NCBI RefSeq assembly: GCF_028554725.1
Contig: NC_071667.1
Location: forward strand, 70,685,501-70,749,500
Source: Zeugodacus cucurbitae
Taxonomy: Eukaryota > Arthropoda > Insecta > Diptera > Tephritidae
Reading direction: 5' to 3'
Length of the DNA stretch: 64,000 nucleotides
Shown here: positions 41,368 to 54,529 of the stretch, one piece after another
How the letters are laid out: each line of letters begins with the position of its first letter
Numbering within the stretch: the stretch's first letter is position 1
Position numbers and translations under genes: made by a program
The notes under the pieces: generated by a model
The model's input: the letters and a program-made list of their open reading frames with translations, nothing else
What the model was told of the DNA's origin: nothing
Databases searched by the model: none

Positions 41368-41539
41368 CAGTTGAACTTCCATAACTCGAACTTCTATAAT
41401 TCGAAGTTCTCCTTAACTCGAACTCTTGCATTGACAATAGAAGTAAAATTTCATACAAATTTCGTTCCGTAACTCGGAAGTCACTCTAACTCGAAGTTTT
41501 TTTTAGATTATGGTGATTCGAGTTTGGGAAGTTCAGCTG
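41368..41539. mobile_element. Pogo-like MITE, 172 bp
   Basis: The left terminus CAGTTGAACTTCCATAACTC and the right terminus (read inward) CAGCTGAACTTCCCAAACTC are inverted repeats over about 23 bp, with three mismatches. Both are flanked by TA. Ends starting CAG with a TA duplication are typical of the pogo/Tigger group. The interior also repeats AACTCGAA-type words. There is no coding capacity. Confidence 0.75.
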
Positions 41540-43648
41540 TATTTAAGTAATATTTTCCACTAAAACTAAAAGACAATTTTATATAAATTTTAAGAATTTC
41601 AAATACACATATTGCCGAGAAATTCTTTCAAAAGTTCGATTTTGAAACACTATCAACTGAATTCAAAACGTTTAGCAATAATTTATGAGCACTATTCAAT
41701 AAAAACAACAAATAATTTTATATAAATATACAATGCTTGAGTATTTTGATCGTTTTCAAATATTTCAAAATTTATATTTAATATTTATTTATTACCAATA
41801 TTTATTTGAATAAAAAACATTTTATAAATATGCAAAATACTAAAATAATGTAAAAAATATATTTACATTTGTCATTTTATCGAAATAAAAAGTGAACTTA
41901 CCCTATTAGAAACGAAACATTCCAATTTGATTCGTTACTTCCTTTCAAAAATTGCATTTCCTTCATCGCTTTATTTCTACTTATTATGAACTCGCTAAAA
42001 AGCCTCACTTCTCGCTACTTTAGCAAAAAACAATAGCACACGAAATTCCAATTTACAATATGCAATTGCACACTAGTTGCTTTCTACTACTATTGCTTGA
42101 AATAGCCAAGCATTTATTCACCTTCATTACATATTTACACACAAACATATATTTTTCACCAAACCACACACACTTTTAAACAGATACACACTGCAATTAC
42201 GCTGCTGCTGCGCTTGGTAGCCTTCCCTTGATTCGCTTTTCACTCGCCACTAGTCGTCGACTGCGCAGCTTTACTCACAAACTAAGCAAATTGCTTTAGT
42301 ACAAGCTATTACAGCTTAGAACAATATTTCACAATTGCAAACCGAACAACTAACTTTTATTGCCAAAATACATTCACTTTTAAGTAGTATTATTCATTTA
42401 AAACACATTTTTAGAAAAAATTTTAACATTTTCACTAGCAGCATTTAAACTGCGCACTGACTCGTTACAAAACTCGGAAACTAACTAAATTGACTGGAAG
42501 TCGTATACATGGTTGCATTCGAATTATAACAAATTTAACATTATTTTTAAATTAAACTAAAAATTGTAATTTGACAGTTTTATGCATCAAATTCATTATT
42601 TTATGTAATTTGCAAGTTTAAAATTATTTTTATTTGCTATATATTTATTACTTTATAATAATTTCAATAGTTAACTGTGCAAAATTTAAATATTTAAAAA
42701 TATTTAAAAATATTTATTTTGCAATTTTATAGACTAATTCTAATAATAATATTTCTTACTAGTTCATACCGTATTATAAAACAATTTAATTTAATTATTG
42801 ATTGTTATTTTATGTCCAACTTAATTTAAATAATTTACTTTCCAACAAAAATACCACTCTGTATCCGCTTTCCAGCTGTTTTAGTTAGTTTCCGCGTTTT
42901 TGAACGAGTGTGCCGCTAATTTAATCGCGTGAGTGAAAATTCTTTTAATTCAGCTTAAAAATATATTATTCGGTATAAAAAGTGTTTATAGTGATTGCCT
43001 GAGAGTGAATCTATGCATCTAGCATTAATATATGCATGCATTTTCACATTGGTGATGAGTTTGCAATTTCGCCGAGTAATGCGCGAGCAGCTACAAGCGC
43101 CCTGATATGCAATCTGATATATTTAAGAAGGAATCAAAGTGTTTAATAAAATAGTGTTCTATATGCATTATATTCCTTAGAGGAATAGTTATTTAGTGTA
43201 AATGTGTTTTCTCTGCTTCATATTCCACAATGAAAAAGTAATGCAGTGTATAAAGTAAGCCTGTGAAAAGTGAGCCCCACTGGGCACATTTGCCAATTAG
43301 GCATCAAAAGTAGGTTGTAATCAAAGCCTATGCATAAAAGTGAAAATAGTGAAATAAAATGTGTGTCTAAAGAAAAAAATATATCAGTTTTGTGATATTT
43401 CTAATACTAACAAGCAAAATCGGAATAACGTACAATTCTGGAGGATAAAAGCTGATTTCATAAGATTTTGGGTGGTGAGTGCTTTAAATAACTTGGTTTT
43501 GTATATTATAACATAATAAATATACTCCTACATCTTCATTTGCTGTTATTACATACTTAAATTTCAATTATTCACATATTTACATTCAATTACTATAAAA
43601 TTATTCAAATAACCCAACAATTTCTCTGTATTGTACAAACAATTCCTT
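41540..43648. other. Non-coding stretch with possible unassigned leader exons
   Basis: Mostly AT-rich, but two patches are GC-richer: 42,190-42,290 and 42,850-42,940. The plus strand has donor-like sites at CGCG|TGAGTG near 42,930 and GGTG|GTGAGT near 43,475. They may be leader exons or promoters of genes outside the recognised set. No coding exon is seen. Confidence 0.3.
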
Positions 43649-43654
43649 TTTATT
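43649..43654 (-). terminator. Candidate poly(A) signal of the aminopeptidase gene
   Basis: TTTATT on the plus strand, i.e. AATAAA on the minus strand, about 190 nt beyond the stop codon at 43,844. It is the first canonical hexamer I noticed downstream. Its use is not proven. Confidence 0.4.
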
Positions 43655-43843
43655 GTCTTCATTTCAAGTTTTAGACTTCAATAAAAGTTAACAATATATA
43701 CACTTTCATTAAAGTAGTTACATAAATTCATACATATGTTAAAATACTATTTATATTTATATAAAAAATAAACAAAAGCTTTCATAAATTCACGCTATCA
43801 TGACTTTGGGTGGAATAACAACAAATGCTGTGGTTCTGCTGCT

Positions 43844-46800
43844 TTAGTTGCGAGCAGCTTCCGTTGTTGTTGTTGGGGTTTCAGTGCTCGCATTATCACC
43901 TGCCGCTTTTTGCTCTGCCAACCATTGCGCTATTTTCGCCTTATTCTGTTGCAGCCATTTAATATTGAATTTTACAGTTTCCAAAGCTTGCTTGCGTGCT
44001 GCTGTGCCAGCACCAGCTTCGGGATATTTAGCAAAGAATGCTTCCATTTCTTCCAATTTGGTTTGTGTAACAAAGTTGGCAGTAATCGATGGTATTAAAC
44101 GACCCAAATAACGTTCGTTGATGCCGAAACGTTCAACTAGACGTGGCCAATTCTCACGCACATAATCCCACACCAAACTTTGACCGATGCGATTGCGTGA
44201 AATGTAGGTAAGGCAAGTGAAATAATCTTGACCGCGCACGTAGCTCTCATTCCAGGCCAAGTTGATGTAACTGTATAGATAAACAATAAGAATAATAATA
44301 ATAATTCTATATATTGCACATTCTACACTTACCGTTGCAAAATCCATGGTGAATTCACCGCCGCTAAAGCCTCCATTAATTTGACTTTCTCTTGCGCATC
44401 CTGCTCATTGATAAACAATTCCCAAACTTGATTCCATGACTCCTCATTGCCCACACTTTGCATGCCATAATAATACACAGCCGAACGTATATCAGGATCG
44501 GGTCTAACGCTCGGACTACTTAACCACGCCGTAAAGCGTGTGGCGGCTTCACTTAACATTGGCTTGTATTCGAAACGTCCTGCTAGGCTTAGTATACTAA
44601 CACGTAATAAACTGAAAAACAATTTTTTTGTGTTAAATAAATAATTTGTTTAAAAAAATGTACTAAAAAAAACGTTTACTTGTCCAAATGATCCTCGCTA
44701 ACATTCCATGTGACCATCGAATAGGCCTGCGCAAGTAATTTTCGTCCGAAAACGACAAAGTCACGATATGAATCTGTATAGTAAAGTAAACTTCTGATAT
44801 CGGAAAGGCGTGAGCTGGCAACACTCCATGGCACATAGTCCAATTCTTTTTCCAGGTAAAGCGCCAAGTTCAATGCAATACTATATTCCAATTGTGAGGC
44901 ATCGGCTAAGGTGAATACATCATTGATGAGATGTGCACGATCGGCATTGCTAAACTGGCCGCGTGCATTAATTAGCGCGTTTGTCAGTTCTTGCCACTGT
45001 TCGGGTGCATAATTAACACGATAATAACCAACTTGATTCTTATTTATCTTAATCCAGTCGACAGCATTGTTTAGCGTTATTTTAACTGTGTAATAAATAA
45101 ATAAGCGATTTTTATTAAATAAAGTTAATTACTTGTGTTGGTGTGTACTTACCTTCATTATCGTTGTAGTTGAAGATTGTGCGTCCAACCTCAGCATTCT
45201 CGCTTGTGAAATATGTTAATGGTATGGACCAGTGGTAGCTGTGAGCAATTGAAAAAAGTGAAAGTTATAACAAATAATTGAAAAGTGTAATGTATTAAAG
45301 AGTGAAGTAGAGCAATCTCATAACAAGAGTGCTCTAATACAATTAAAAGTAGACACATTCACACTCATATTATTAAAAATTTGTGTATGTTTTTATAATA
45401 AATAATTCACTCACTTGAATTTCGACTCTTCGAAATTGGCACTGTAGTCTTCTGGATTTGCTAAGAAGCGTTTCTGCGTAAGCGTATACGTATTGCCCTC
45501 CTTCTTAACCTCAACAACAGGCAAACCCATTTGTTCGGTCCATGTTTGCATAATTAATCTGCAGAAATATTTCATAATATGTAGAATACATACAAATAAA
45601 TATTTATTTGCGCTCACTTCACATCGAAATCGGATTCCAGTGCTTCGATTTCAGTTAAGAAATCATCAGTCTCAGCATTGCTATAGTAGAATTTAAACAG
45701 ATAATTTTTGGTGGCGTTGCGGAACTTCTCGCCACCTACTAGATCTTCTAGCATACGTATAACGGAAGCACCTTTCGAATAAGTAATACTATCGAAAAGC
45801 TCTGTGATTTGCGCAGGACTTTCAACCGTTTGCACAATGGGATGTGAAGCCAATGTGGCATCCAGTTCGAGTACATTGTGCAAATCAGAAACAATGAATT
45901 GATCAAGCTGGCAAATGAAAAGAATAAATTATTTAAATTTAAAATAGATGTGTTAAATGTAATTTACCATAGCCCATTCTGGATGCACTTTATTAACACC
46001 CTTGTACTCTATATAGCTGGCGAAACCTTCATTTAACCACAAATCATTCCACCATTTCATGGTCACTATAAAAAAAATAAAAATAAGAAAGAAATGATGA
46101 TATAAAAACTAGTAAAAACTAATAATGCAAATCATACGCCATGCGCCATAGCGATTTTGATTGTACCAAGGCAACTACAATTAAAATTCCAAACACGTTT
46201 CTAATTGCACCAATTTTACCCGCTACATCAACAAAAACACAGTAGTAAACAATTATTTCAGCGTTTATCAAGTATGCAATCAAGTAACGAGTAAACACAG
46301 CGTGTAGTTGCGCCTGGTACTACTGCACACTAAATACGCACAGCGGTAATGTTGGTAAATAACTTTTTCTTTTTGGTATTAACACATACCAAATATAGAC
46401 AACAAATAAACTTACCCAGATTGCCGAACCACATATGTGCCAATTCATGCGCCACCACTGTGGCCACACGCTGTTTATTTGCGCTCGAACTGATTTTAGG
46501 GTCATATAACAGCGCAGTCTCACGGTATGTCACCAAACCCCAATGTTCCATGGCACCCGATACAAAATCAGGTATGGCTGCCATATCCAATTTGGGTAAC
46601 GGATATGAGACATTGAAATAGTCAATGTAATATTCAGTAATGCCAACCCCGGTCTCTAAAGCATAAGAGACCTTCTCAATTTGATTGGATGTGGCGAATA
46701 CGCGCATCTCAAAATCTTCAGCACCCTCCAGTGTGCCATTGACGGTTTTAGATTGTGAAGCAAAATCGGAGACAATTATACAGGCGAGATATGTGCTCAT

Positions 46801-48007
46801 CGGCACACTTTGTTCGAATGTTACTTCCGTAATATTACCATTCACCACTTCACTCTGTGAATATTATGAATAGAAATATTTTAATAACTCAAAAATTTAA
46901 TAAGTTTTCTAAATGGAAACTTACTTCAACAGGCATGTTGGATAGCGCATGGTAGCCGCCATCAGTGGGCCGTACCACTGTGATTATGAAAGAGGCTTTC
47001 AGTGCAGGTTCGTCGAAGCAAGGGAAGGCTGTGCGCGCATAGGTCGGTTCGAACTTGGTGGTGGCAATCCATCTGCAATGAGAAAATATAAAAAAATTAT
47101 AAATAATTTTAGCTTTAATGCAATGATAAAGTACAAAACATGAAAATGCATAAACTTTCAAACAAATCCTAAACGCTTTACCACACCTGCGTTGATTTGT
47201 TTTTGTGTCCAAATATGATGACGCATAGAAACCAACAATACGGTCAGTCAGCGAACCATTAAAAGACAAACGCAACGAATAGTTGCCGACTTGTAAAGGA
47301 TCTGTAAATTCTGTCACCCAATATTCCAAACCTGGATGAGCAAAGGTCAAAGTGGGCGTCAATTTATCGAGTGGCGCACCAGCCTCACTCAGCTGCATCA
47401 CCTCTTCTGTTGTGACATTCAATGTTTTCGCATGCACCGGTATATAGGAGATTGGTTTCAACACTTCCAATTTAATTGTAATACTGCCTTGATACGTTTT
47501 ATTCACCAAATCCGGTTGCAAACGCAAATTATACTGTTGTGGTCGTATTTCTTTTGGTAGACGAAAACTTAATTTCTGCAACACTTTGGATGCAGCTGCT
47601 ATGGCTGGTTCAATGGTTAAAGTTGCTGATTTCATGTTGATATAGGACGTGGAATAAGTTGCCGATGAAGTAGAATAATCCGTTGTTGTTCTAATACGCA
47701 AAATTGATAAATCTGCTGGTGAAAACAGCTGTTCATTTGTCAAATATTCGCCGGCCGTTGGTGTTGTCACAGCAGCTGACGTATAAGCGGGCGCGTTCAC
47801 AATATTTCTGCCAACGTAAATGAGCGCACCCAGCAGGAATGCGCAGAGCACAAAAAGTACCAAACAGAAACCGACAAGCGTTATGAAGGCATTATTCGGT
47901 TTTTTGCGTACATGTCGCGCATCACAGTCACGTATGCGATAATGATGATCGTCTGTTGATAAACTGGAACGCGGCCGAACCGGTGGCACTTTTGATTGCG
48001 GGTACAT
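43844..48007 (-). CDS. Membrane alanyl aminopeptidase-like M1 protease
   Basis: Exons in transcription order: 48007-47187, 47072-46925, 46854-46416, 46065-45968, 45907-45618, 45558-45415, 45238-45153, 45085-44680, 44611-44333, 44270-43844. All are GT-AG with agreeing phases, giving 1045 residues, the usual size for insect aminopeptidase N. A cytosolic tail (1-38) and TM anchor (about 39-67) make it a type II protein. A Ser/Thr-rich stalk follows, and domain I starts at about L147. The exopeptidase motif is GAMEH (423-427), with His replacing the usual Asn. Zinc site: HELAH (459-463) plus E482 in WLNEGF. The catalytic Tyr is probably Y545 (ITYSKGAS). An ERAP1_C-like domain fills exons 7-10. 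The C-terminus is polar (TETPTTTTEAARN), so it has no GPI signal. It should remove N-terminal residues from extracellular peptides. It resembles fly SP1029/CG8774-type enzymes. Confidence 0.93.
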
Positions 48008-51000
48008 TTTGAAATTTGCTTTGTTTTTTTTATTTTTCTATTAAATTGCACTATACTGTTATTTTATGTTTTTATTTGTTAACTATTTGCAAATGGCTGA
48101 CATTGAATTTAATGGCATTTTATTGCTGTAGTGACAATTCATTAGAAATTAATATTATTTTAGTTAATGAGGCATATGGTTTTTCCAAATGTATGTGCGT
48201 TTATTTAGCGTTTTGAGAAATATTTGTTATGTATCTAATTGGAGGCGTATGGTTTCAAATTGATAATTGATAAAGATAATAAAATTATTTTATATGATAT
48301 ATTTTTTATAAAATAAATCACGAATTTTTATTTTTAATAGCAATTTTCGCACTCTTCCTATTCCCCATAGCCAATTCCTTTTTTTATCAATAAAGAAGAA
48401 AGCAACAAATCATATATAAATGAACTGATTATTTTTTCCTCTCGAACAAAAAGGATGAATCGTTTTTATCGTTAACGGTGAGGTATGATACCAACGAAGA
48501 ATATTTTGAAATACGTAAAGATTTTCCCGATTATCCAAAACTGCTCAAAAGTATAAAAATTTCATTGAATTACAATAAAGAGAATTCCAATATTATCCCA
48601 AAATCATTAAAAACGTTAAATATACATAGGTAGGACAATATAAAGATATCTAAAACCAGTTATCTTCATCTTGAGTGAAATTTTTTCCGAGTATAGATTT
48701 CCCTATCATTAAGAGCTGGTGGTTCATTTGGCTAGGGTTCTTAGAATAAAGTTGAGCCGTAGATTATTCTAAATTTAACCTATATCTGCACAACTTCATA
48801 TTTTTACCCAAAATTCTATTTCATAAATATTTTAGTTCCAGTTAGCATTGGAAATTTTTTTCAAAATTTTTGAAGTTATGTTGAGTGACATAAAATAAGT
48901 TTTTGAATCAATTAACTTATATCTTGGATATATATCTTCTTATATTAGAAATAATAATGTTTTCACACGCTGAAAAAGATACCTTCATCAGATCGAAAAA
49001 CAATTTTTTAAATATTTTTGTATACAGAAAGCCTGGCTAAATTATTAGGCGTTGTCATCAAAGTAATTTAACGGCAGATCTTGGAAACATGCGTATTACA
49101 GGGAACGTTTCGCGAGATAAACATTTCTACATTCCTGGAATTAAATCAGATTTGATCCGGTCAAGGTTATCTATCTATTGTGTTTTTTGGGTAATCTAAC
49201 CCCACTTCGATTGATAAGTTATATGACGTTGAAGGCATGAATTAAATGATGTTGTCATGCAAAATGTTTTGAGGTTAGAAATTTAACTAACTGTAAATCA
49301 TATAGGAATCATAGCTCTATAATATTTGTTGTAATTTATGCAGCAATTTGCGGTATCTTTAGTAATTTTATTATTTTTTGTCGAAATTTTAAAATTTCCT
49401 GTTCAGATTCGATTGCTTTAGTTCAAATATCTGAGCGGTTCTCGAAATAATATTTTCGATTCATCAATACATTTTTTAAAGTCTATCGTTACATGTTCGC
49501 TGCTTCCATTTCCTTTAATCTAACTTCCTATAATTTCATTGTAAAACTTTTTCTCCGTCAACATTTTTATCACAGTAATTTTCAATCATAAACTATATTT
49601 ACAGTTGAAAGCACATTATTTTTGAAATAAAATGCAATTTAGACTTGAAAACGAATGCTAGTAAAAATGTAAAAAATGCCATAAATAAATATGAATGCAA
49701 ATATATACCACAGTAACAATTATTTGAATTTTAATAATTTTGATTTTCGATATTTTACATTTTTTATTAGCAAAAAAACTTGCTTCAAGCCATTTGCAAT
49801 ACCAAAAACAGCGAATATTTCACAAATATTTGTTTTACAAACATATATATGTGTATGTATGTATGAACATTCAAGAGATTACTAAACGATACGAAAGCTA
49901 TTGCTATTGCTAAAATAATCATTCAAAAGCGTTTAATTCACATGCAAATACACGCTCTAAAAGCAGATAAAATTCACACTTGCCAAAGCGCATTTAGACA
50001 AACACACACACATACATATATACATGTATTCACATGCATATTAAAATTAACACACTCTTAACAAATACGTATCTTCATATGTAGGAAAGCGTGTTTTTCA
50101 TCTATTATATTTGCATCTATTTGTCTTATTGCAAAATTCATTGAGTTTATGTGACAGTGAATGTGCGCGTTTTGGCTTCCAGTCAAACGACATGCAACAG
50201 CTTTTTGTTGCTTCGTGTGAGATGACAATGAGATAACTAATGAAATTAAAATTAATTTAGTTCCTATGGTTGTTGTAATAGCACATATACATACACACAT
50301 ATGTAAATGTGTAGGCAAAGTTATTGCATGACTACTGGGGGGCAAAAGCATTAATTGGAGCAATAAATCGCAGTGAAGTAATAACACACTCACACACACA
50401 TATACATAAAAGCACTGCAATTAAACAAATTTCAGTTTTTTGTAATTGCAATTACAATATCTGCATTTGTGCTAATATTTTTTCCTGCTTTTATAATTAC
50501 ACAAAAATAAGAAGTCTGTGCAGAAATCTTAACCTAGTTCAAGCGCACGTAAATACATACTCGATTGGTTGCGAACTCCGTTGCAGAGACATTTGCATGC
50601 CGTGAAATATAGAAATATGAAATTACGTAGACACCCAGTGAACATTTATTTGTTTAGTATCAACTGGAGCTGCTGGAGATTACAAGCAAGTTCGTATCGG
50701 TGTATGCAATTGTAGCGTTCATTGCATCTAGCTAGTTCAAGCTAATAGACAAATGAACCCATTTGAGTTTCATACTTCAAAAATTATTTCACATTCGCCA
50801 TGGTTCCTCGTTTCAATTATCTTATGATTTAGAGATAAACTTGCAACCATATATTCTTCCTTTTTCTATAACTCAGCATTCTGCATTTATTTTCTGTACT
50901 ATCTCATATTTTTCCTATGATGCCCTCATTTTATTATTTCAAGTATTTATCACGAGGTCTGTGTTTTTTAGAAGGTTTTTAGAAGTTTGTTCCATATCAC

Positions 51001-53937
51001 AACTTTCAAAACTTTCCAGTCGACTTTTGCTGGAATTTTTTTAATTTTTTGTTCATAAATGAAATGCTGAAGACTTAAGTGTGAATTCTCATAAACATCT
51101 TAGCAGTCATAATAGCAATACAATTCGAAAAATAATGAAGTGTGAAAACCGATAAGTCGAATAAAAAACTGGTATAAATGTAATGTACTGGAATCGAAAC
51201 ATGAGTTTAGCAAGATTCTTTGACAAGAAAGTAGAGCTCAAATAGCGAACCGAGATCAAATAAAGTTAATTTAAGGAAAAGTAAAAGGTGAATGAGATTT
51301 ACTCACTACTTACATGTTTTCTTAATAATCAATTCCGCAATATTTTCGGAAAACAGGAAATAATAAGATAAAGGGGATGCAGATGGTACGGGATAACTTT
51401 TCTCTCAATGCAATATATAAATATTTACATAGTTATATATGGCATATTTTTTTAATTTTCTAAAGTATAATTTTAAAGATTATGGAAAATCTACAACATT
51501 TTATGACTAAAGCGTCTCTATACATATTCAAGGTTGGCAATTTTTGATTAACTTGAAGTTCCACTACCTCAATAGTTGCTAAAATAGATTTGCCGGTAAC
51601 AAGGAAACATTATTGGACTAGCTAAATATTTATTTTATAAAATTATTTTTATTATGGAAAATATCTGCTCTCACCTATTATTGCTTTCCACATTGGGGTC
51701 AAAAAGTAGCATTTTGAGAGCTTTTGGTTGATTGTATGGTGTTTAAGTTCTCACAATATTTGTTCAGGGTCTCAAAAAAATTAATAAGAATTACCTGAAT
51801 TACCTGAATTACTGAACCTACCTCTTACATTAATGAGCGTATTTGAAAATCTAAACAGTTGTATATATTATTGCTGATTATCGAATGCTGGTATTCAGAA
51901 CATTATTCATCAGTTGAATATAGAGAGCTACATATGTCACATTTCGATGCCACGAATTTCGAGAATTTGCTGCTGGAGAATATTCTTCCAGTAAAAACTT
52001 AGAATTGCTATTCTAAACAGAGTAATTTACCCTTGAATCTATACATATTATTTGAGATTGTAGACAAAAACGATAAAAATAATGTTGGAAAAAAATATTT
52101 GGAAGTACAATTATAGTTGTTAGATAGCTTGATGTTGCATGACACAATTCGGTGTTCCTAACTTGAGCTTGGTAACTCCAGAGATAGTACAGTAAACAAG
52201 TAAAAAATAGATTTTATTATTTGTTCCCTAGTTCGATCTATACCTAAGTCTTTTAACGGTCTTGAACCCAAAACCATTCTAGTAATAGTCACGTGCAAAT
52301 ACTATTAGATGAAGTGATCGCCAATTGAACTCAATTATTTTAATTTAATAGAAATATATTCATCATATACAGCTTGTACATCTGTATACTGATACATTTA
52401 AATAATTGCGCCATTAAAACCAATGGAAAGTAGAAAACCGGCTAAATGAAAATTCAGCTAAAATAAAAGTTGACCACGAAATGTGAAGCAACCAGTTTTT
52501 TTGTGTAATTGACAATACTATAATTCAATGGAGTTAAAAAAATTTAAAAATTACTCTCATTTTATATATAAATAAATATATACTTACGCTAGTTTAGAGA
52601 GCAATTGACAGCAAGTGGGTCAAAGTTAATTTGCTAGTAAATGTCAGCTGAACGTACTAACTTGTTATAAAATAGAATTTAAAAAGCCGGTTTTGTGTAA
52701 AAATATACATTTCCTTAATGAAATACATACAGCCATACATACATTCATTTATAGTACCAGAATGTGTTTAACACTGTAATATGAGTAAATGTATGGAATA
52801 TTATTTACATCAAAAAGTCGTCGTTGTAACATTATTTAGCGTATTAAAAGTGAATATTTTTGCAGCGAAATTATGACGCGTGTTCTTAACGCTCCATTAA
52901 CCTCAAATACAAACAAAAAGCACATAACCTTAAAATTATCATTTTCACTTTTGTTAATGCTTTTTGTGAATATCATATTTTGTTTTTTTTTTTTGTACTT
53001 TAAACTGTCTGCGCTAAATGAAATTAGTAATTTTAAATAAAGCAAAAAAGTTCGCCGTTTAAATTCAGAGTTCAGTGCACAGTGAGAATTTGTTTTTATT
53101 TTTTTTCTCTGCGGAAAGATAAATCGACAGCTCAATTTATTGCAATTTAAATGCAGTTTTTTGCTTATATTAACACACAACAAATATTTGGCTGCTTACA
53201 AACAGAGAGATATACAAAAATATATATAAAATTTTATGTGCGTGAATGATTTGTCTTGCAAAAAAACGCTCATTAATATGCGCTGCATCAATCGCTTGCC
53301 ACAATTATTCAGCGCTAAATTGGCAAATACTGGCTTGAGATATGTGAATTTGCAGACTTGTTTTTGTGCGCTGCCAAAAATAATAAAATAAATATGTGCA
53401 CACATACACACACACATTTATGGCATTTAAAATTGTGTAAATACCAACATTTGTCGGTTCGGTTGTTTTACAATCGAAATTTCCACAATGCTTTATCCAG
53501 TGCTCTAAAGCCAATGCCAAATCGTGGGGAAATGCATGTAGGCAAATTTTGTGCGCGTAATATGCCGTTATAAGTTTTTTTCCGCATTTTTTATTATCTC
53601 AAAGTTAATTAGAAAGTCAATGAGAAGCGAGTAGAGGTTGGTTTGACTAATAACATTAGTTTAATAGGTTGTTCGCTGTCGTGAAATGGGTAATAAATAC
53701 AAACAAACTTGCATACAATGTGAATATAATTGTGGCTATATAGGGTGTGTTTTGGTGGTTTAGGATTACCTAGAGCTGTCAAAGTTAAGACATTGTTCGC
53801 AAATCGAAGAAATTTTGCTACAGAATCCTTTACTCCCTAGTCTGGTTTGCCTACCGAAGACACAAGTGGAGAAGAAAATAGTAATATGATGAGCGATTTT
53901 TCGGTTCTTCACATGAATATCAGATGAGTGTGTAATA
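48008..53937. other. Non-coding stretch upstream of the aminopeptidase
   Basis: About 5.9 kb with no recognisable exon on either strand. In particular, no minus-strand frame resembles aminopeptidase catalytic exons. The frames at 50058-50420, 50324-50605, 50763-51044 and 52836-53183 lack motifs. It presumably contains the promoter or a 5'-UTR intron of the aminopeptidase gene; acceptor-like sites just above the ATG (48,030-48,070) are weak. Confidence 0.4.
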
Positions 53938-54346
53938 CGTGGTGTGTTTAAAAAATAACGGGAATTATAAAATTTCATATGTTTCGAGTGGCCAATTGTC
54001 AAAATTTTTACTATTTTTCTAGCAAACTTTGTCTTGCCGATTTTCGTTTGTTCATTCGTTGCTTGTTCGCGAATCACATTTCCCAGACTCCGCGACTCCG
54101 TGTGACTTTTTCGAATTTTCAAAAATAGAAAGAATCTTGAAGCGCTGTCGTTTTACAAGTATTCGAGAAATCGCTAAAATAAGTCTAACCCAAAAATCGA
54201 GTTTAAGAAGTGTTACGAGGATTGAAAGCAGCGCTGGCATAAGTGCTAGAAATCGAACAGGGACTATTGTAAGGACGGACTATTTTAAGAAGAATGAATA
54301 GGTATTTAAAAAACGAAAATTCCCGTTATTTTTTGAACACACTCCA
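53938..54346 (+). mobile_element. Mariner-type element, 409 bp, deleted (family B)
   Basis: Inverted terminal repeats of about 29 bp share the core AAAAAATAACGGGAATT and begin CGTGGTGTGTTT (left) or TGGAGTGTGTTC (right, read inward). TA lies directly outside each end (53936-53937 and 54347-54348). From about 54,086 to 54,300 the plus strand reads TPCDFFEFSKIERILKRCRF and onward to DYFKKNE. This aligns with the mariner transposase C-terminus around the third catalytic Asp (PCDFF) and the terminal DYFEGD-like end. The N-terminal two-thirds are deleted. Confidence 0.8.
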
Positions 54347-54529
54347 TAAGTGTTTCGATCTGAGTAGGCATCAAGCCATAAGCGAATAACATTATCTCAT
54401 CTTTGAATTAATATTTACATTAATTGAATACAGAAGTTATATATTTATTCAAACGGCTCTAAACATGGCTTTAAGAACTCACAGAGGGTTGCCAACTTTT
54501 AAGAACTTCGAAATTAGTTCGAAATTTGT

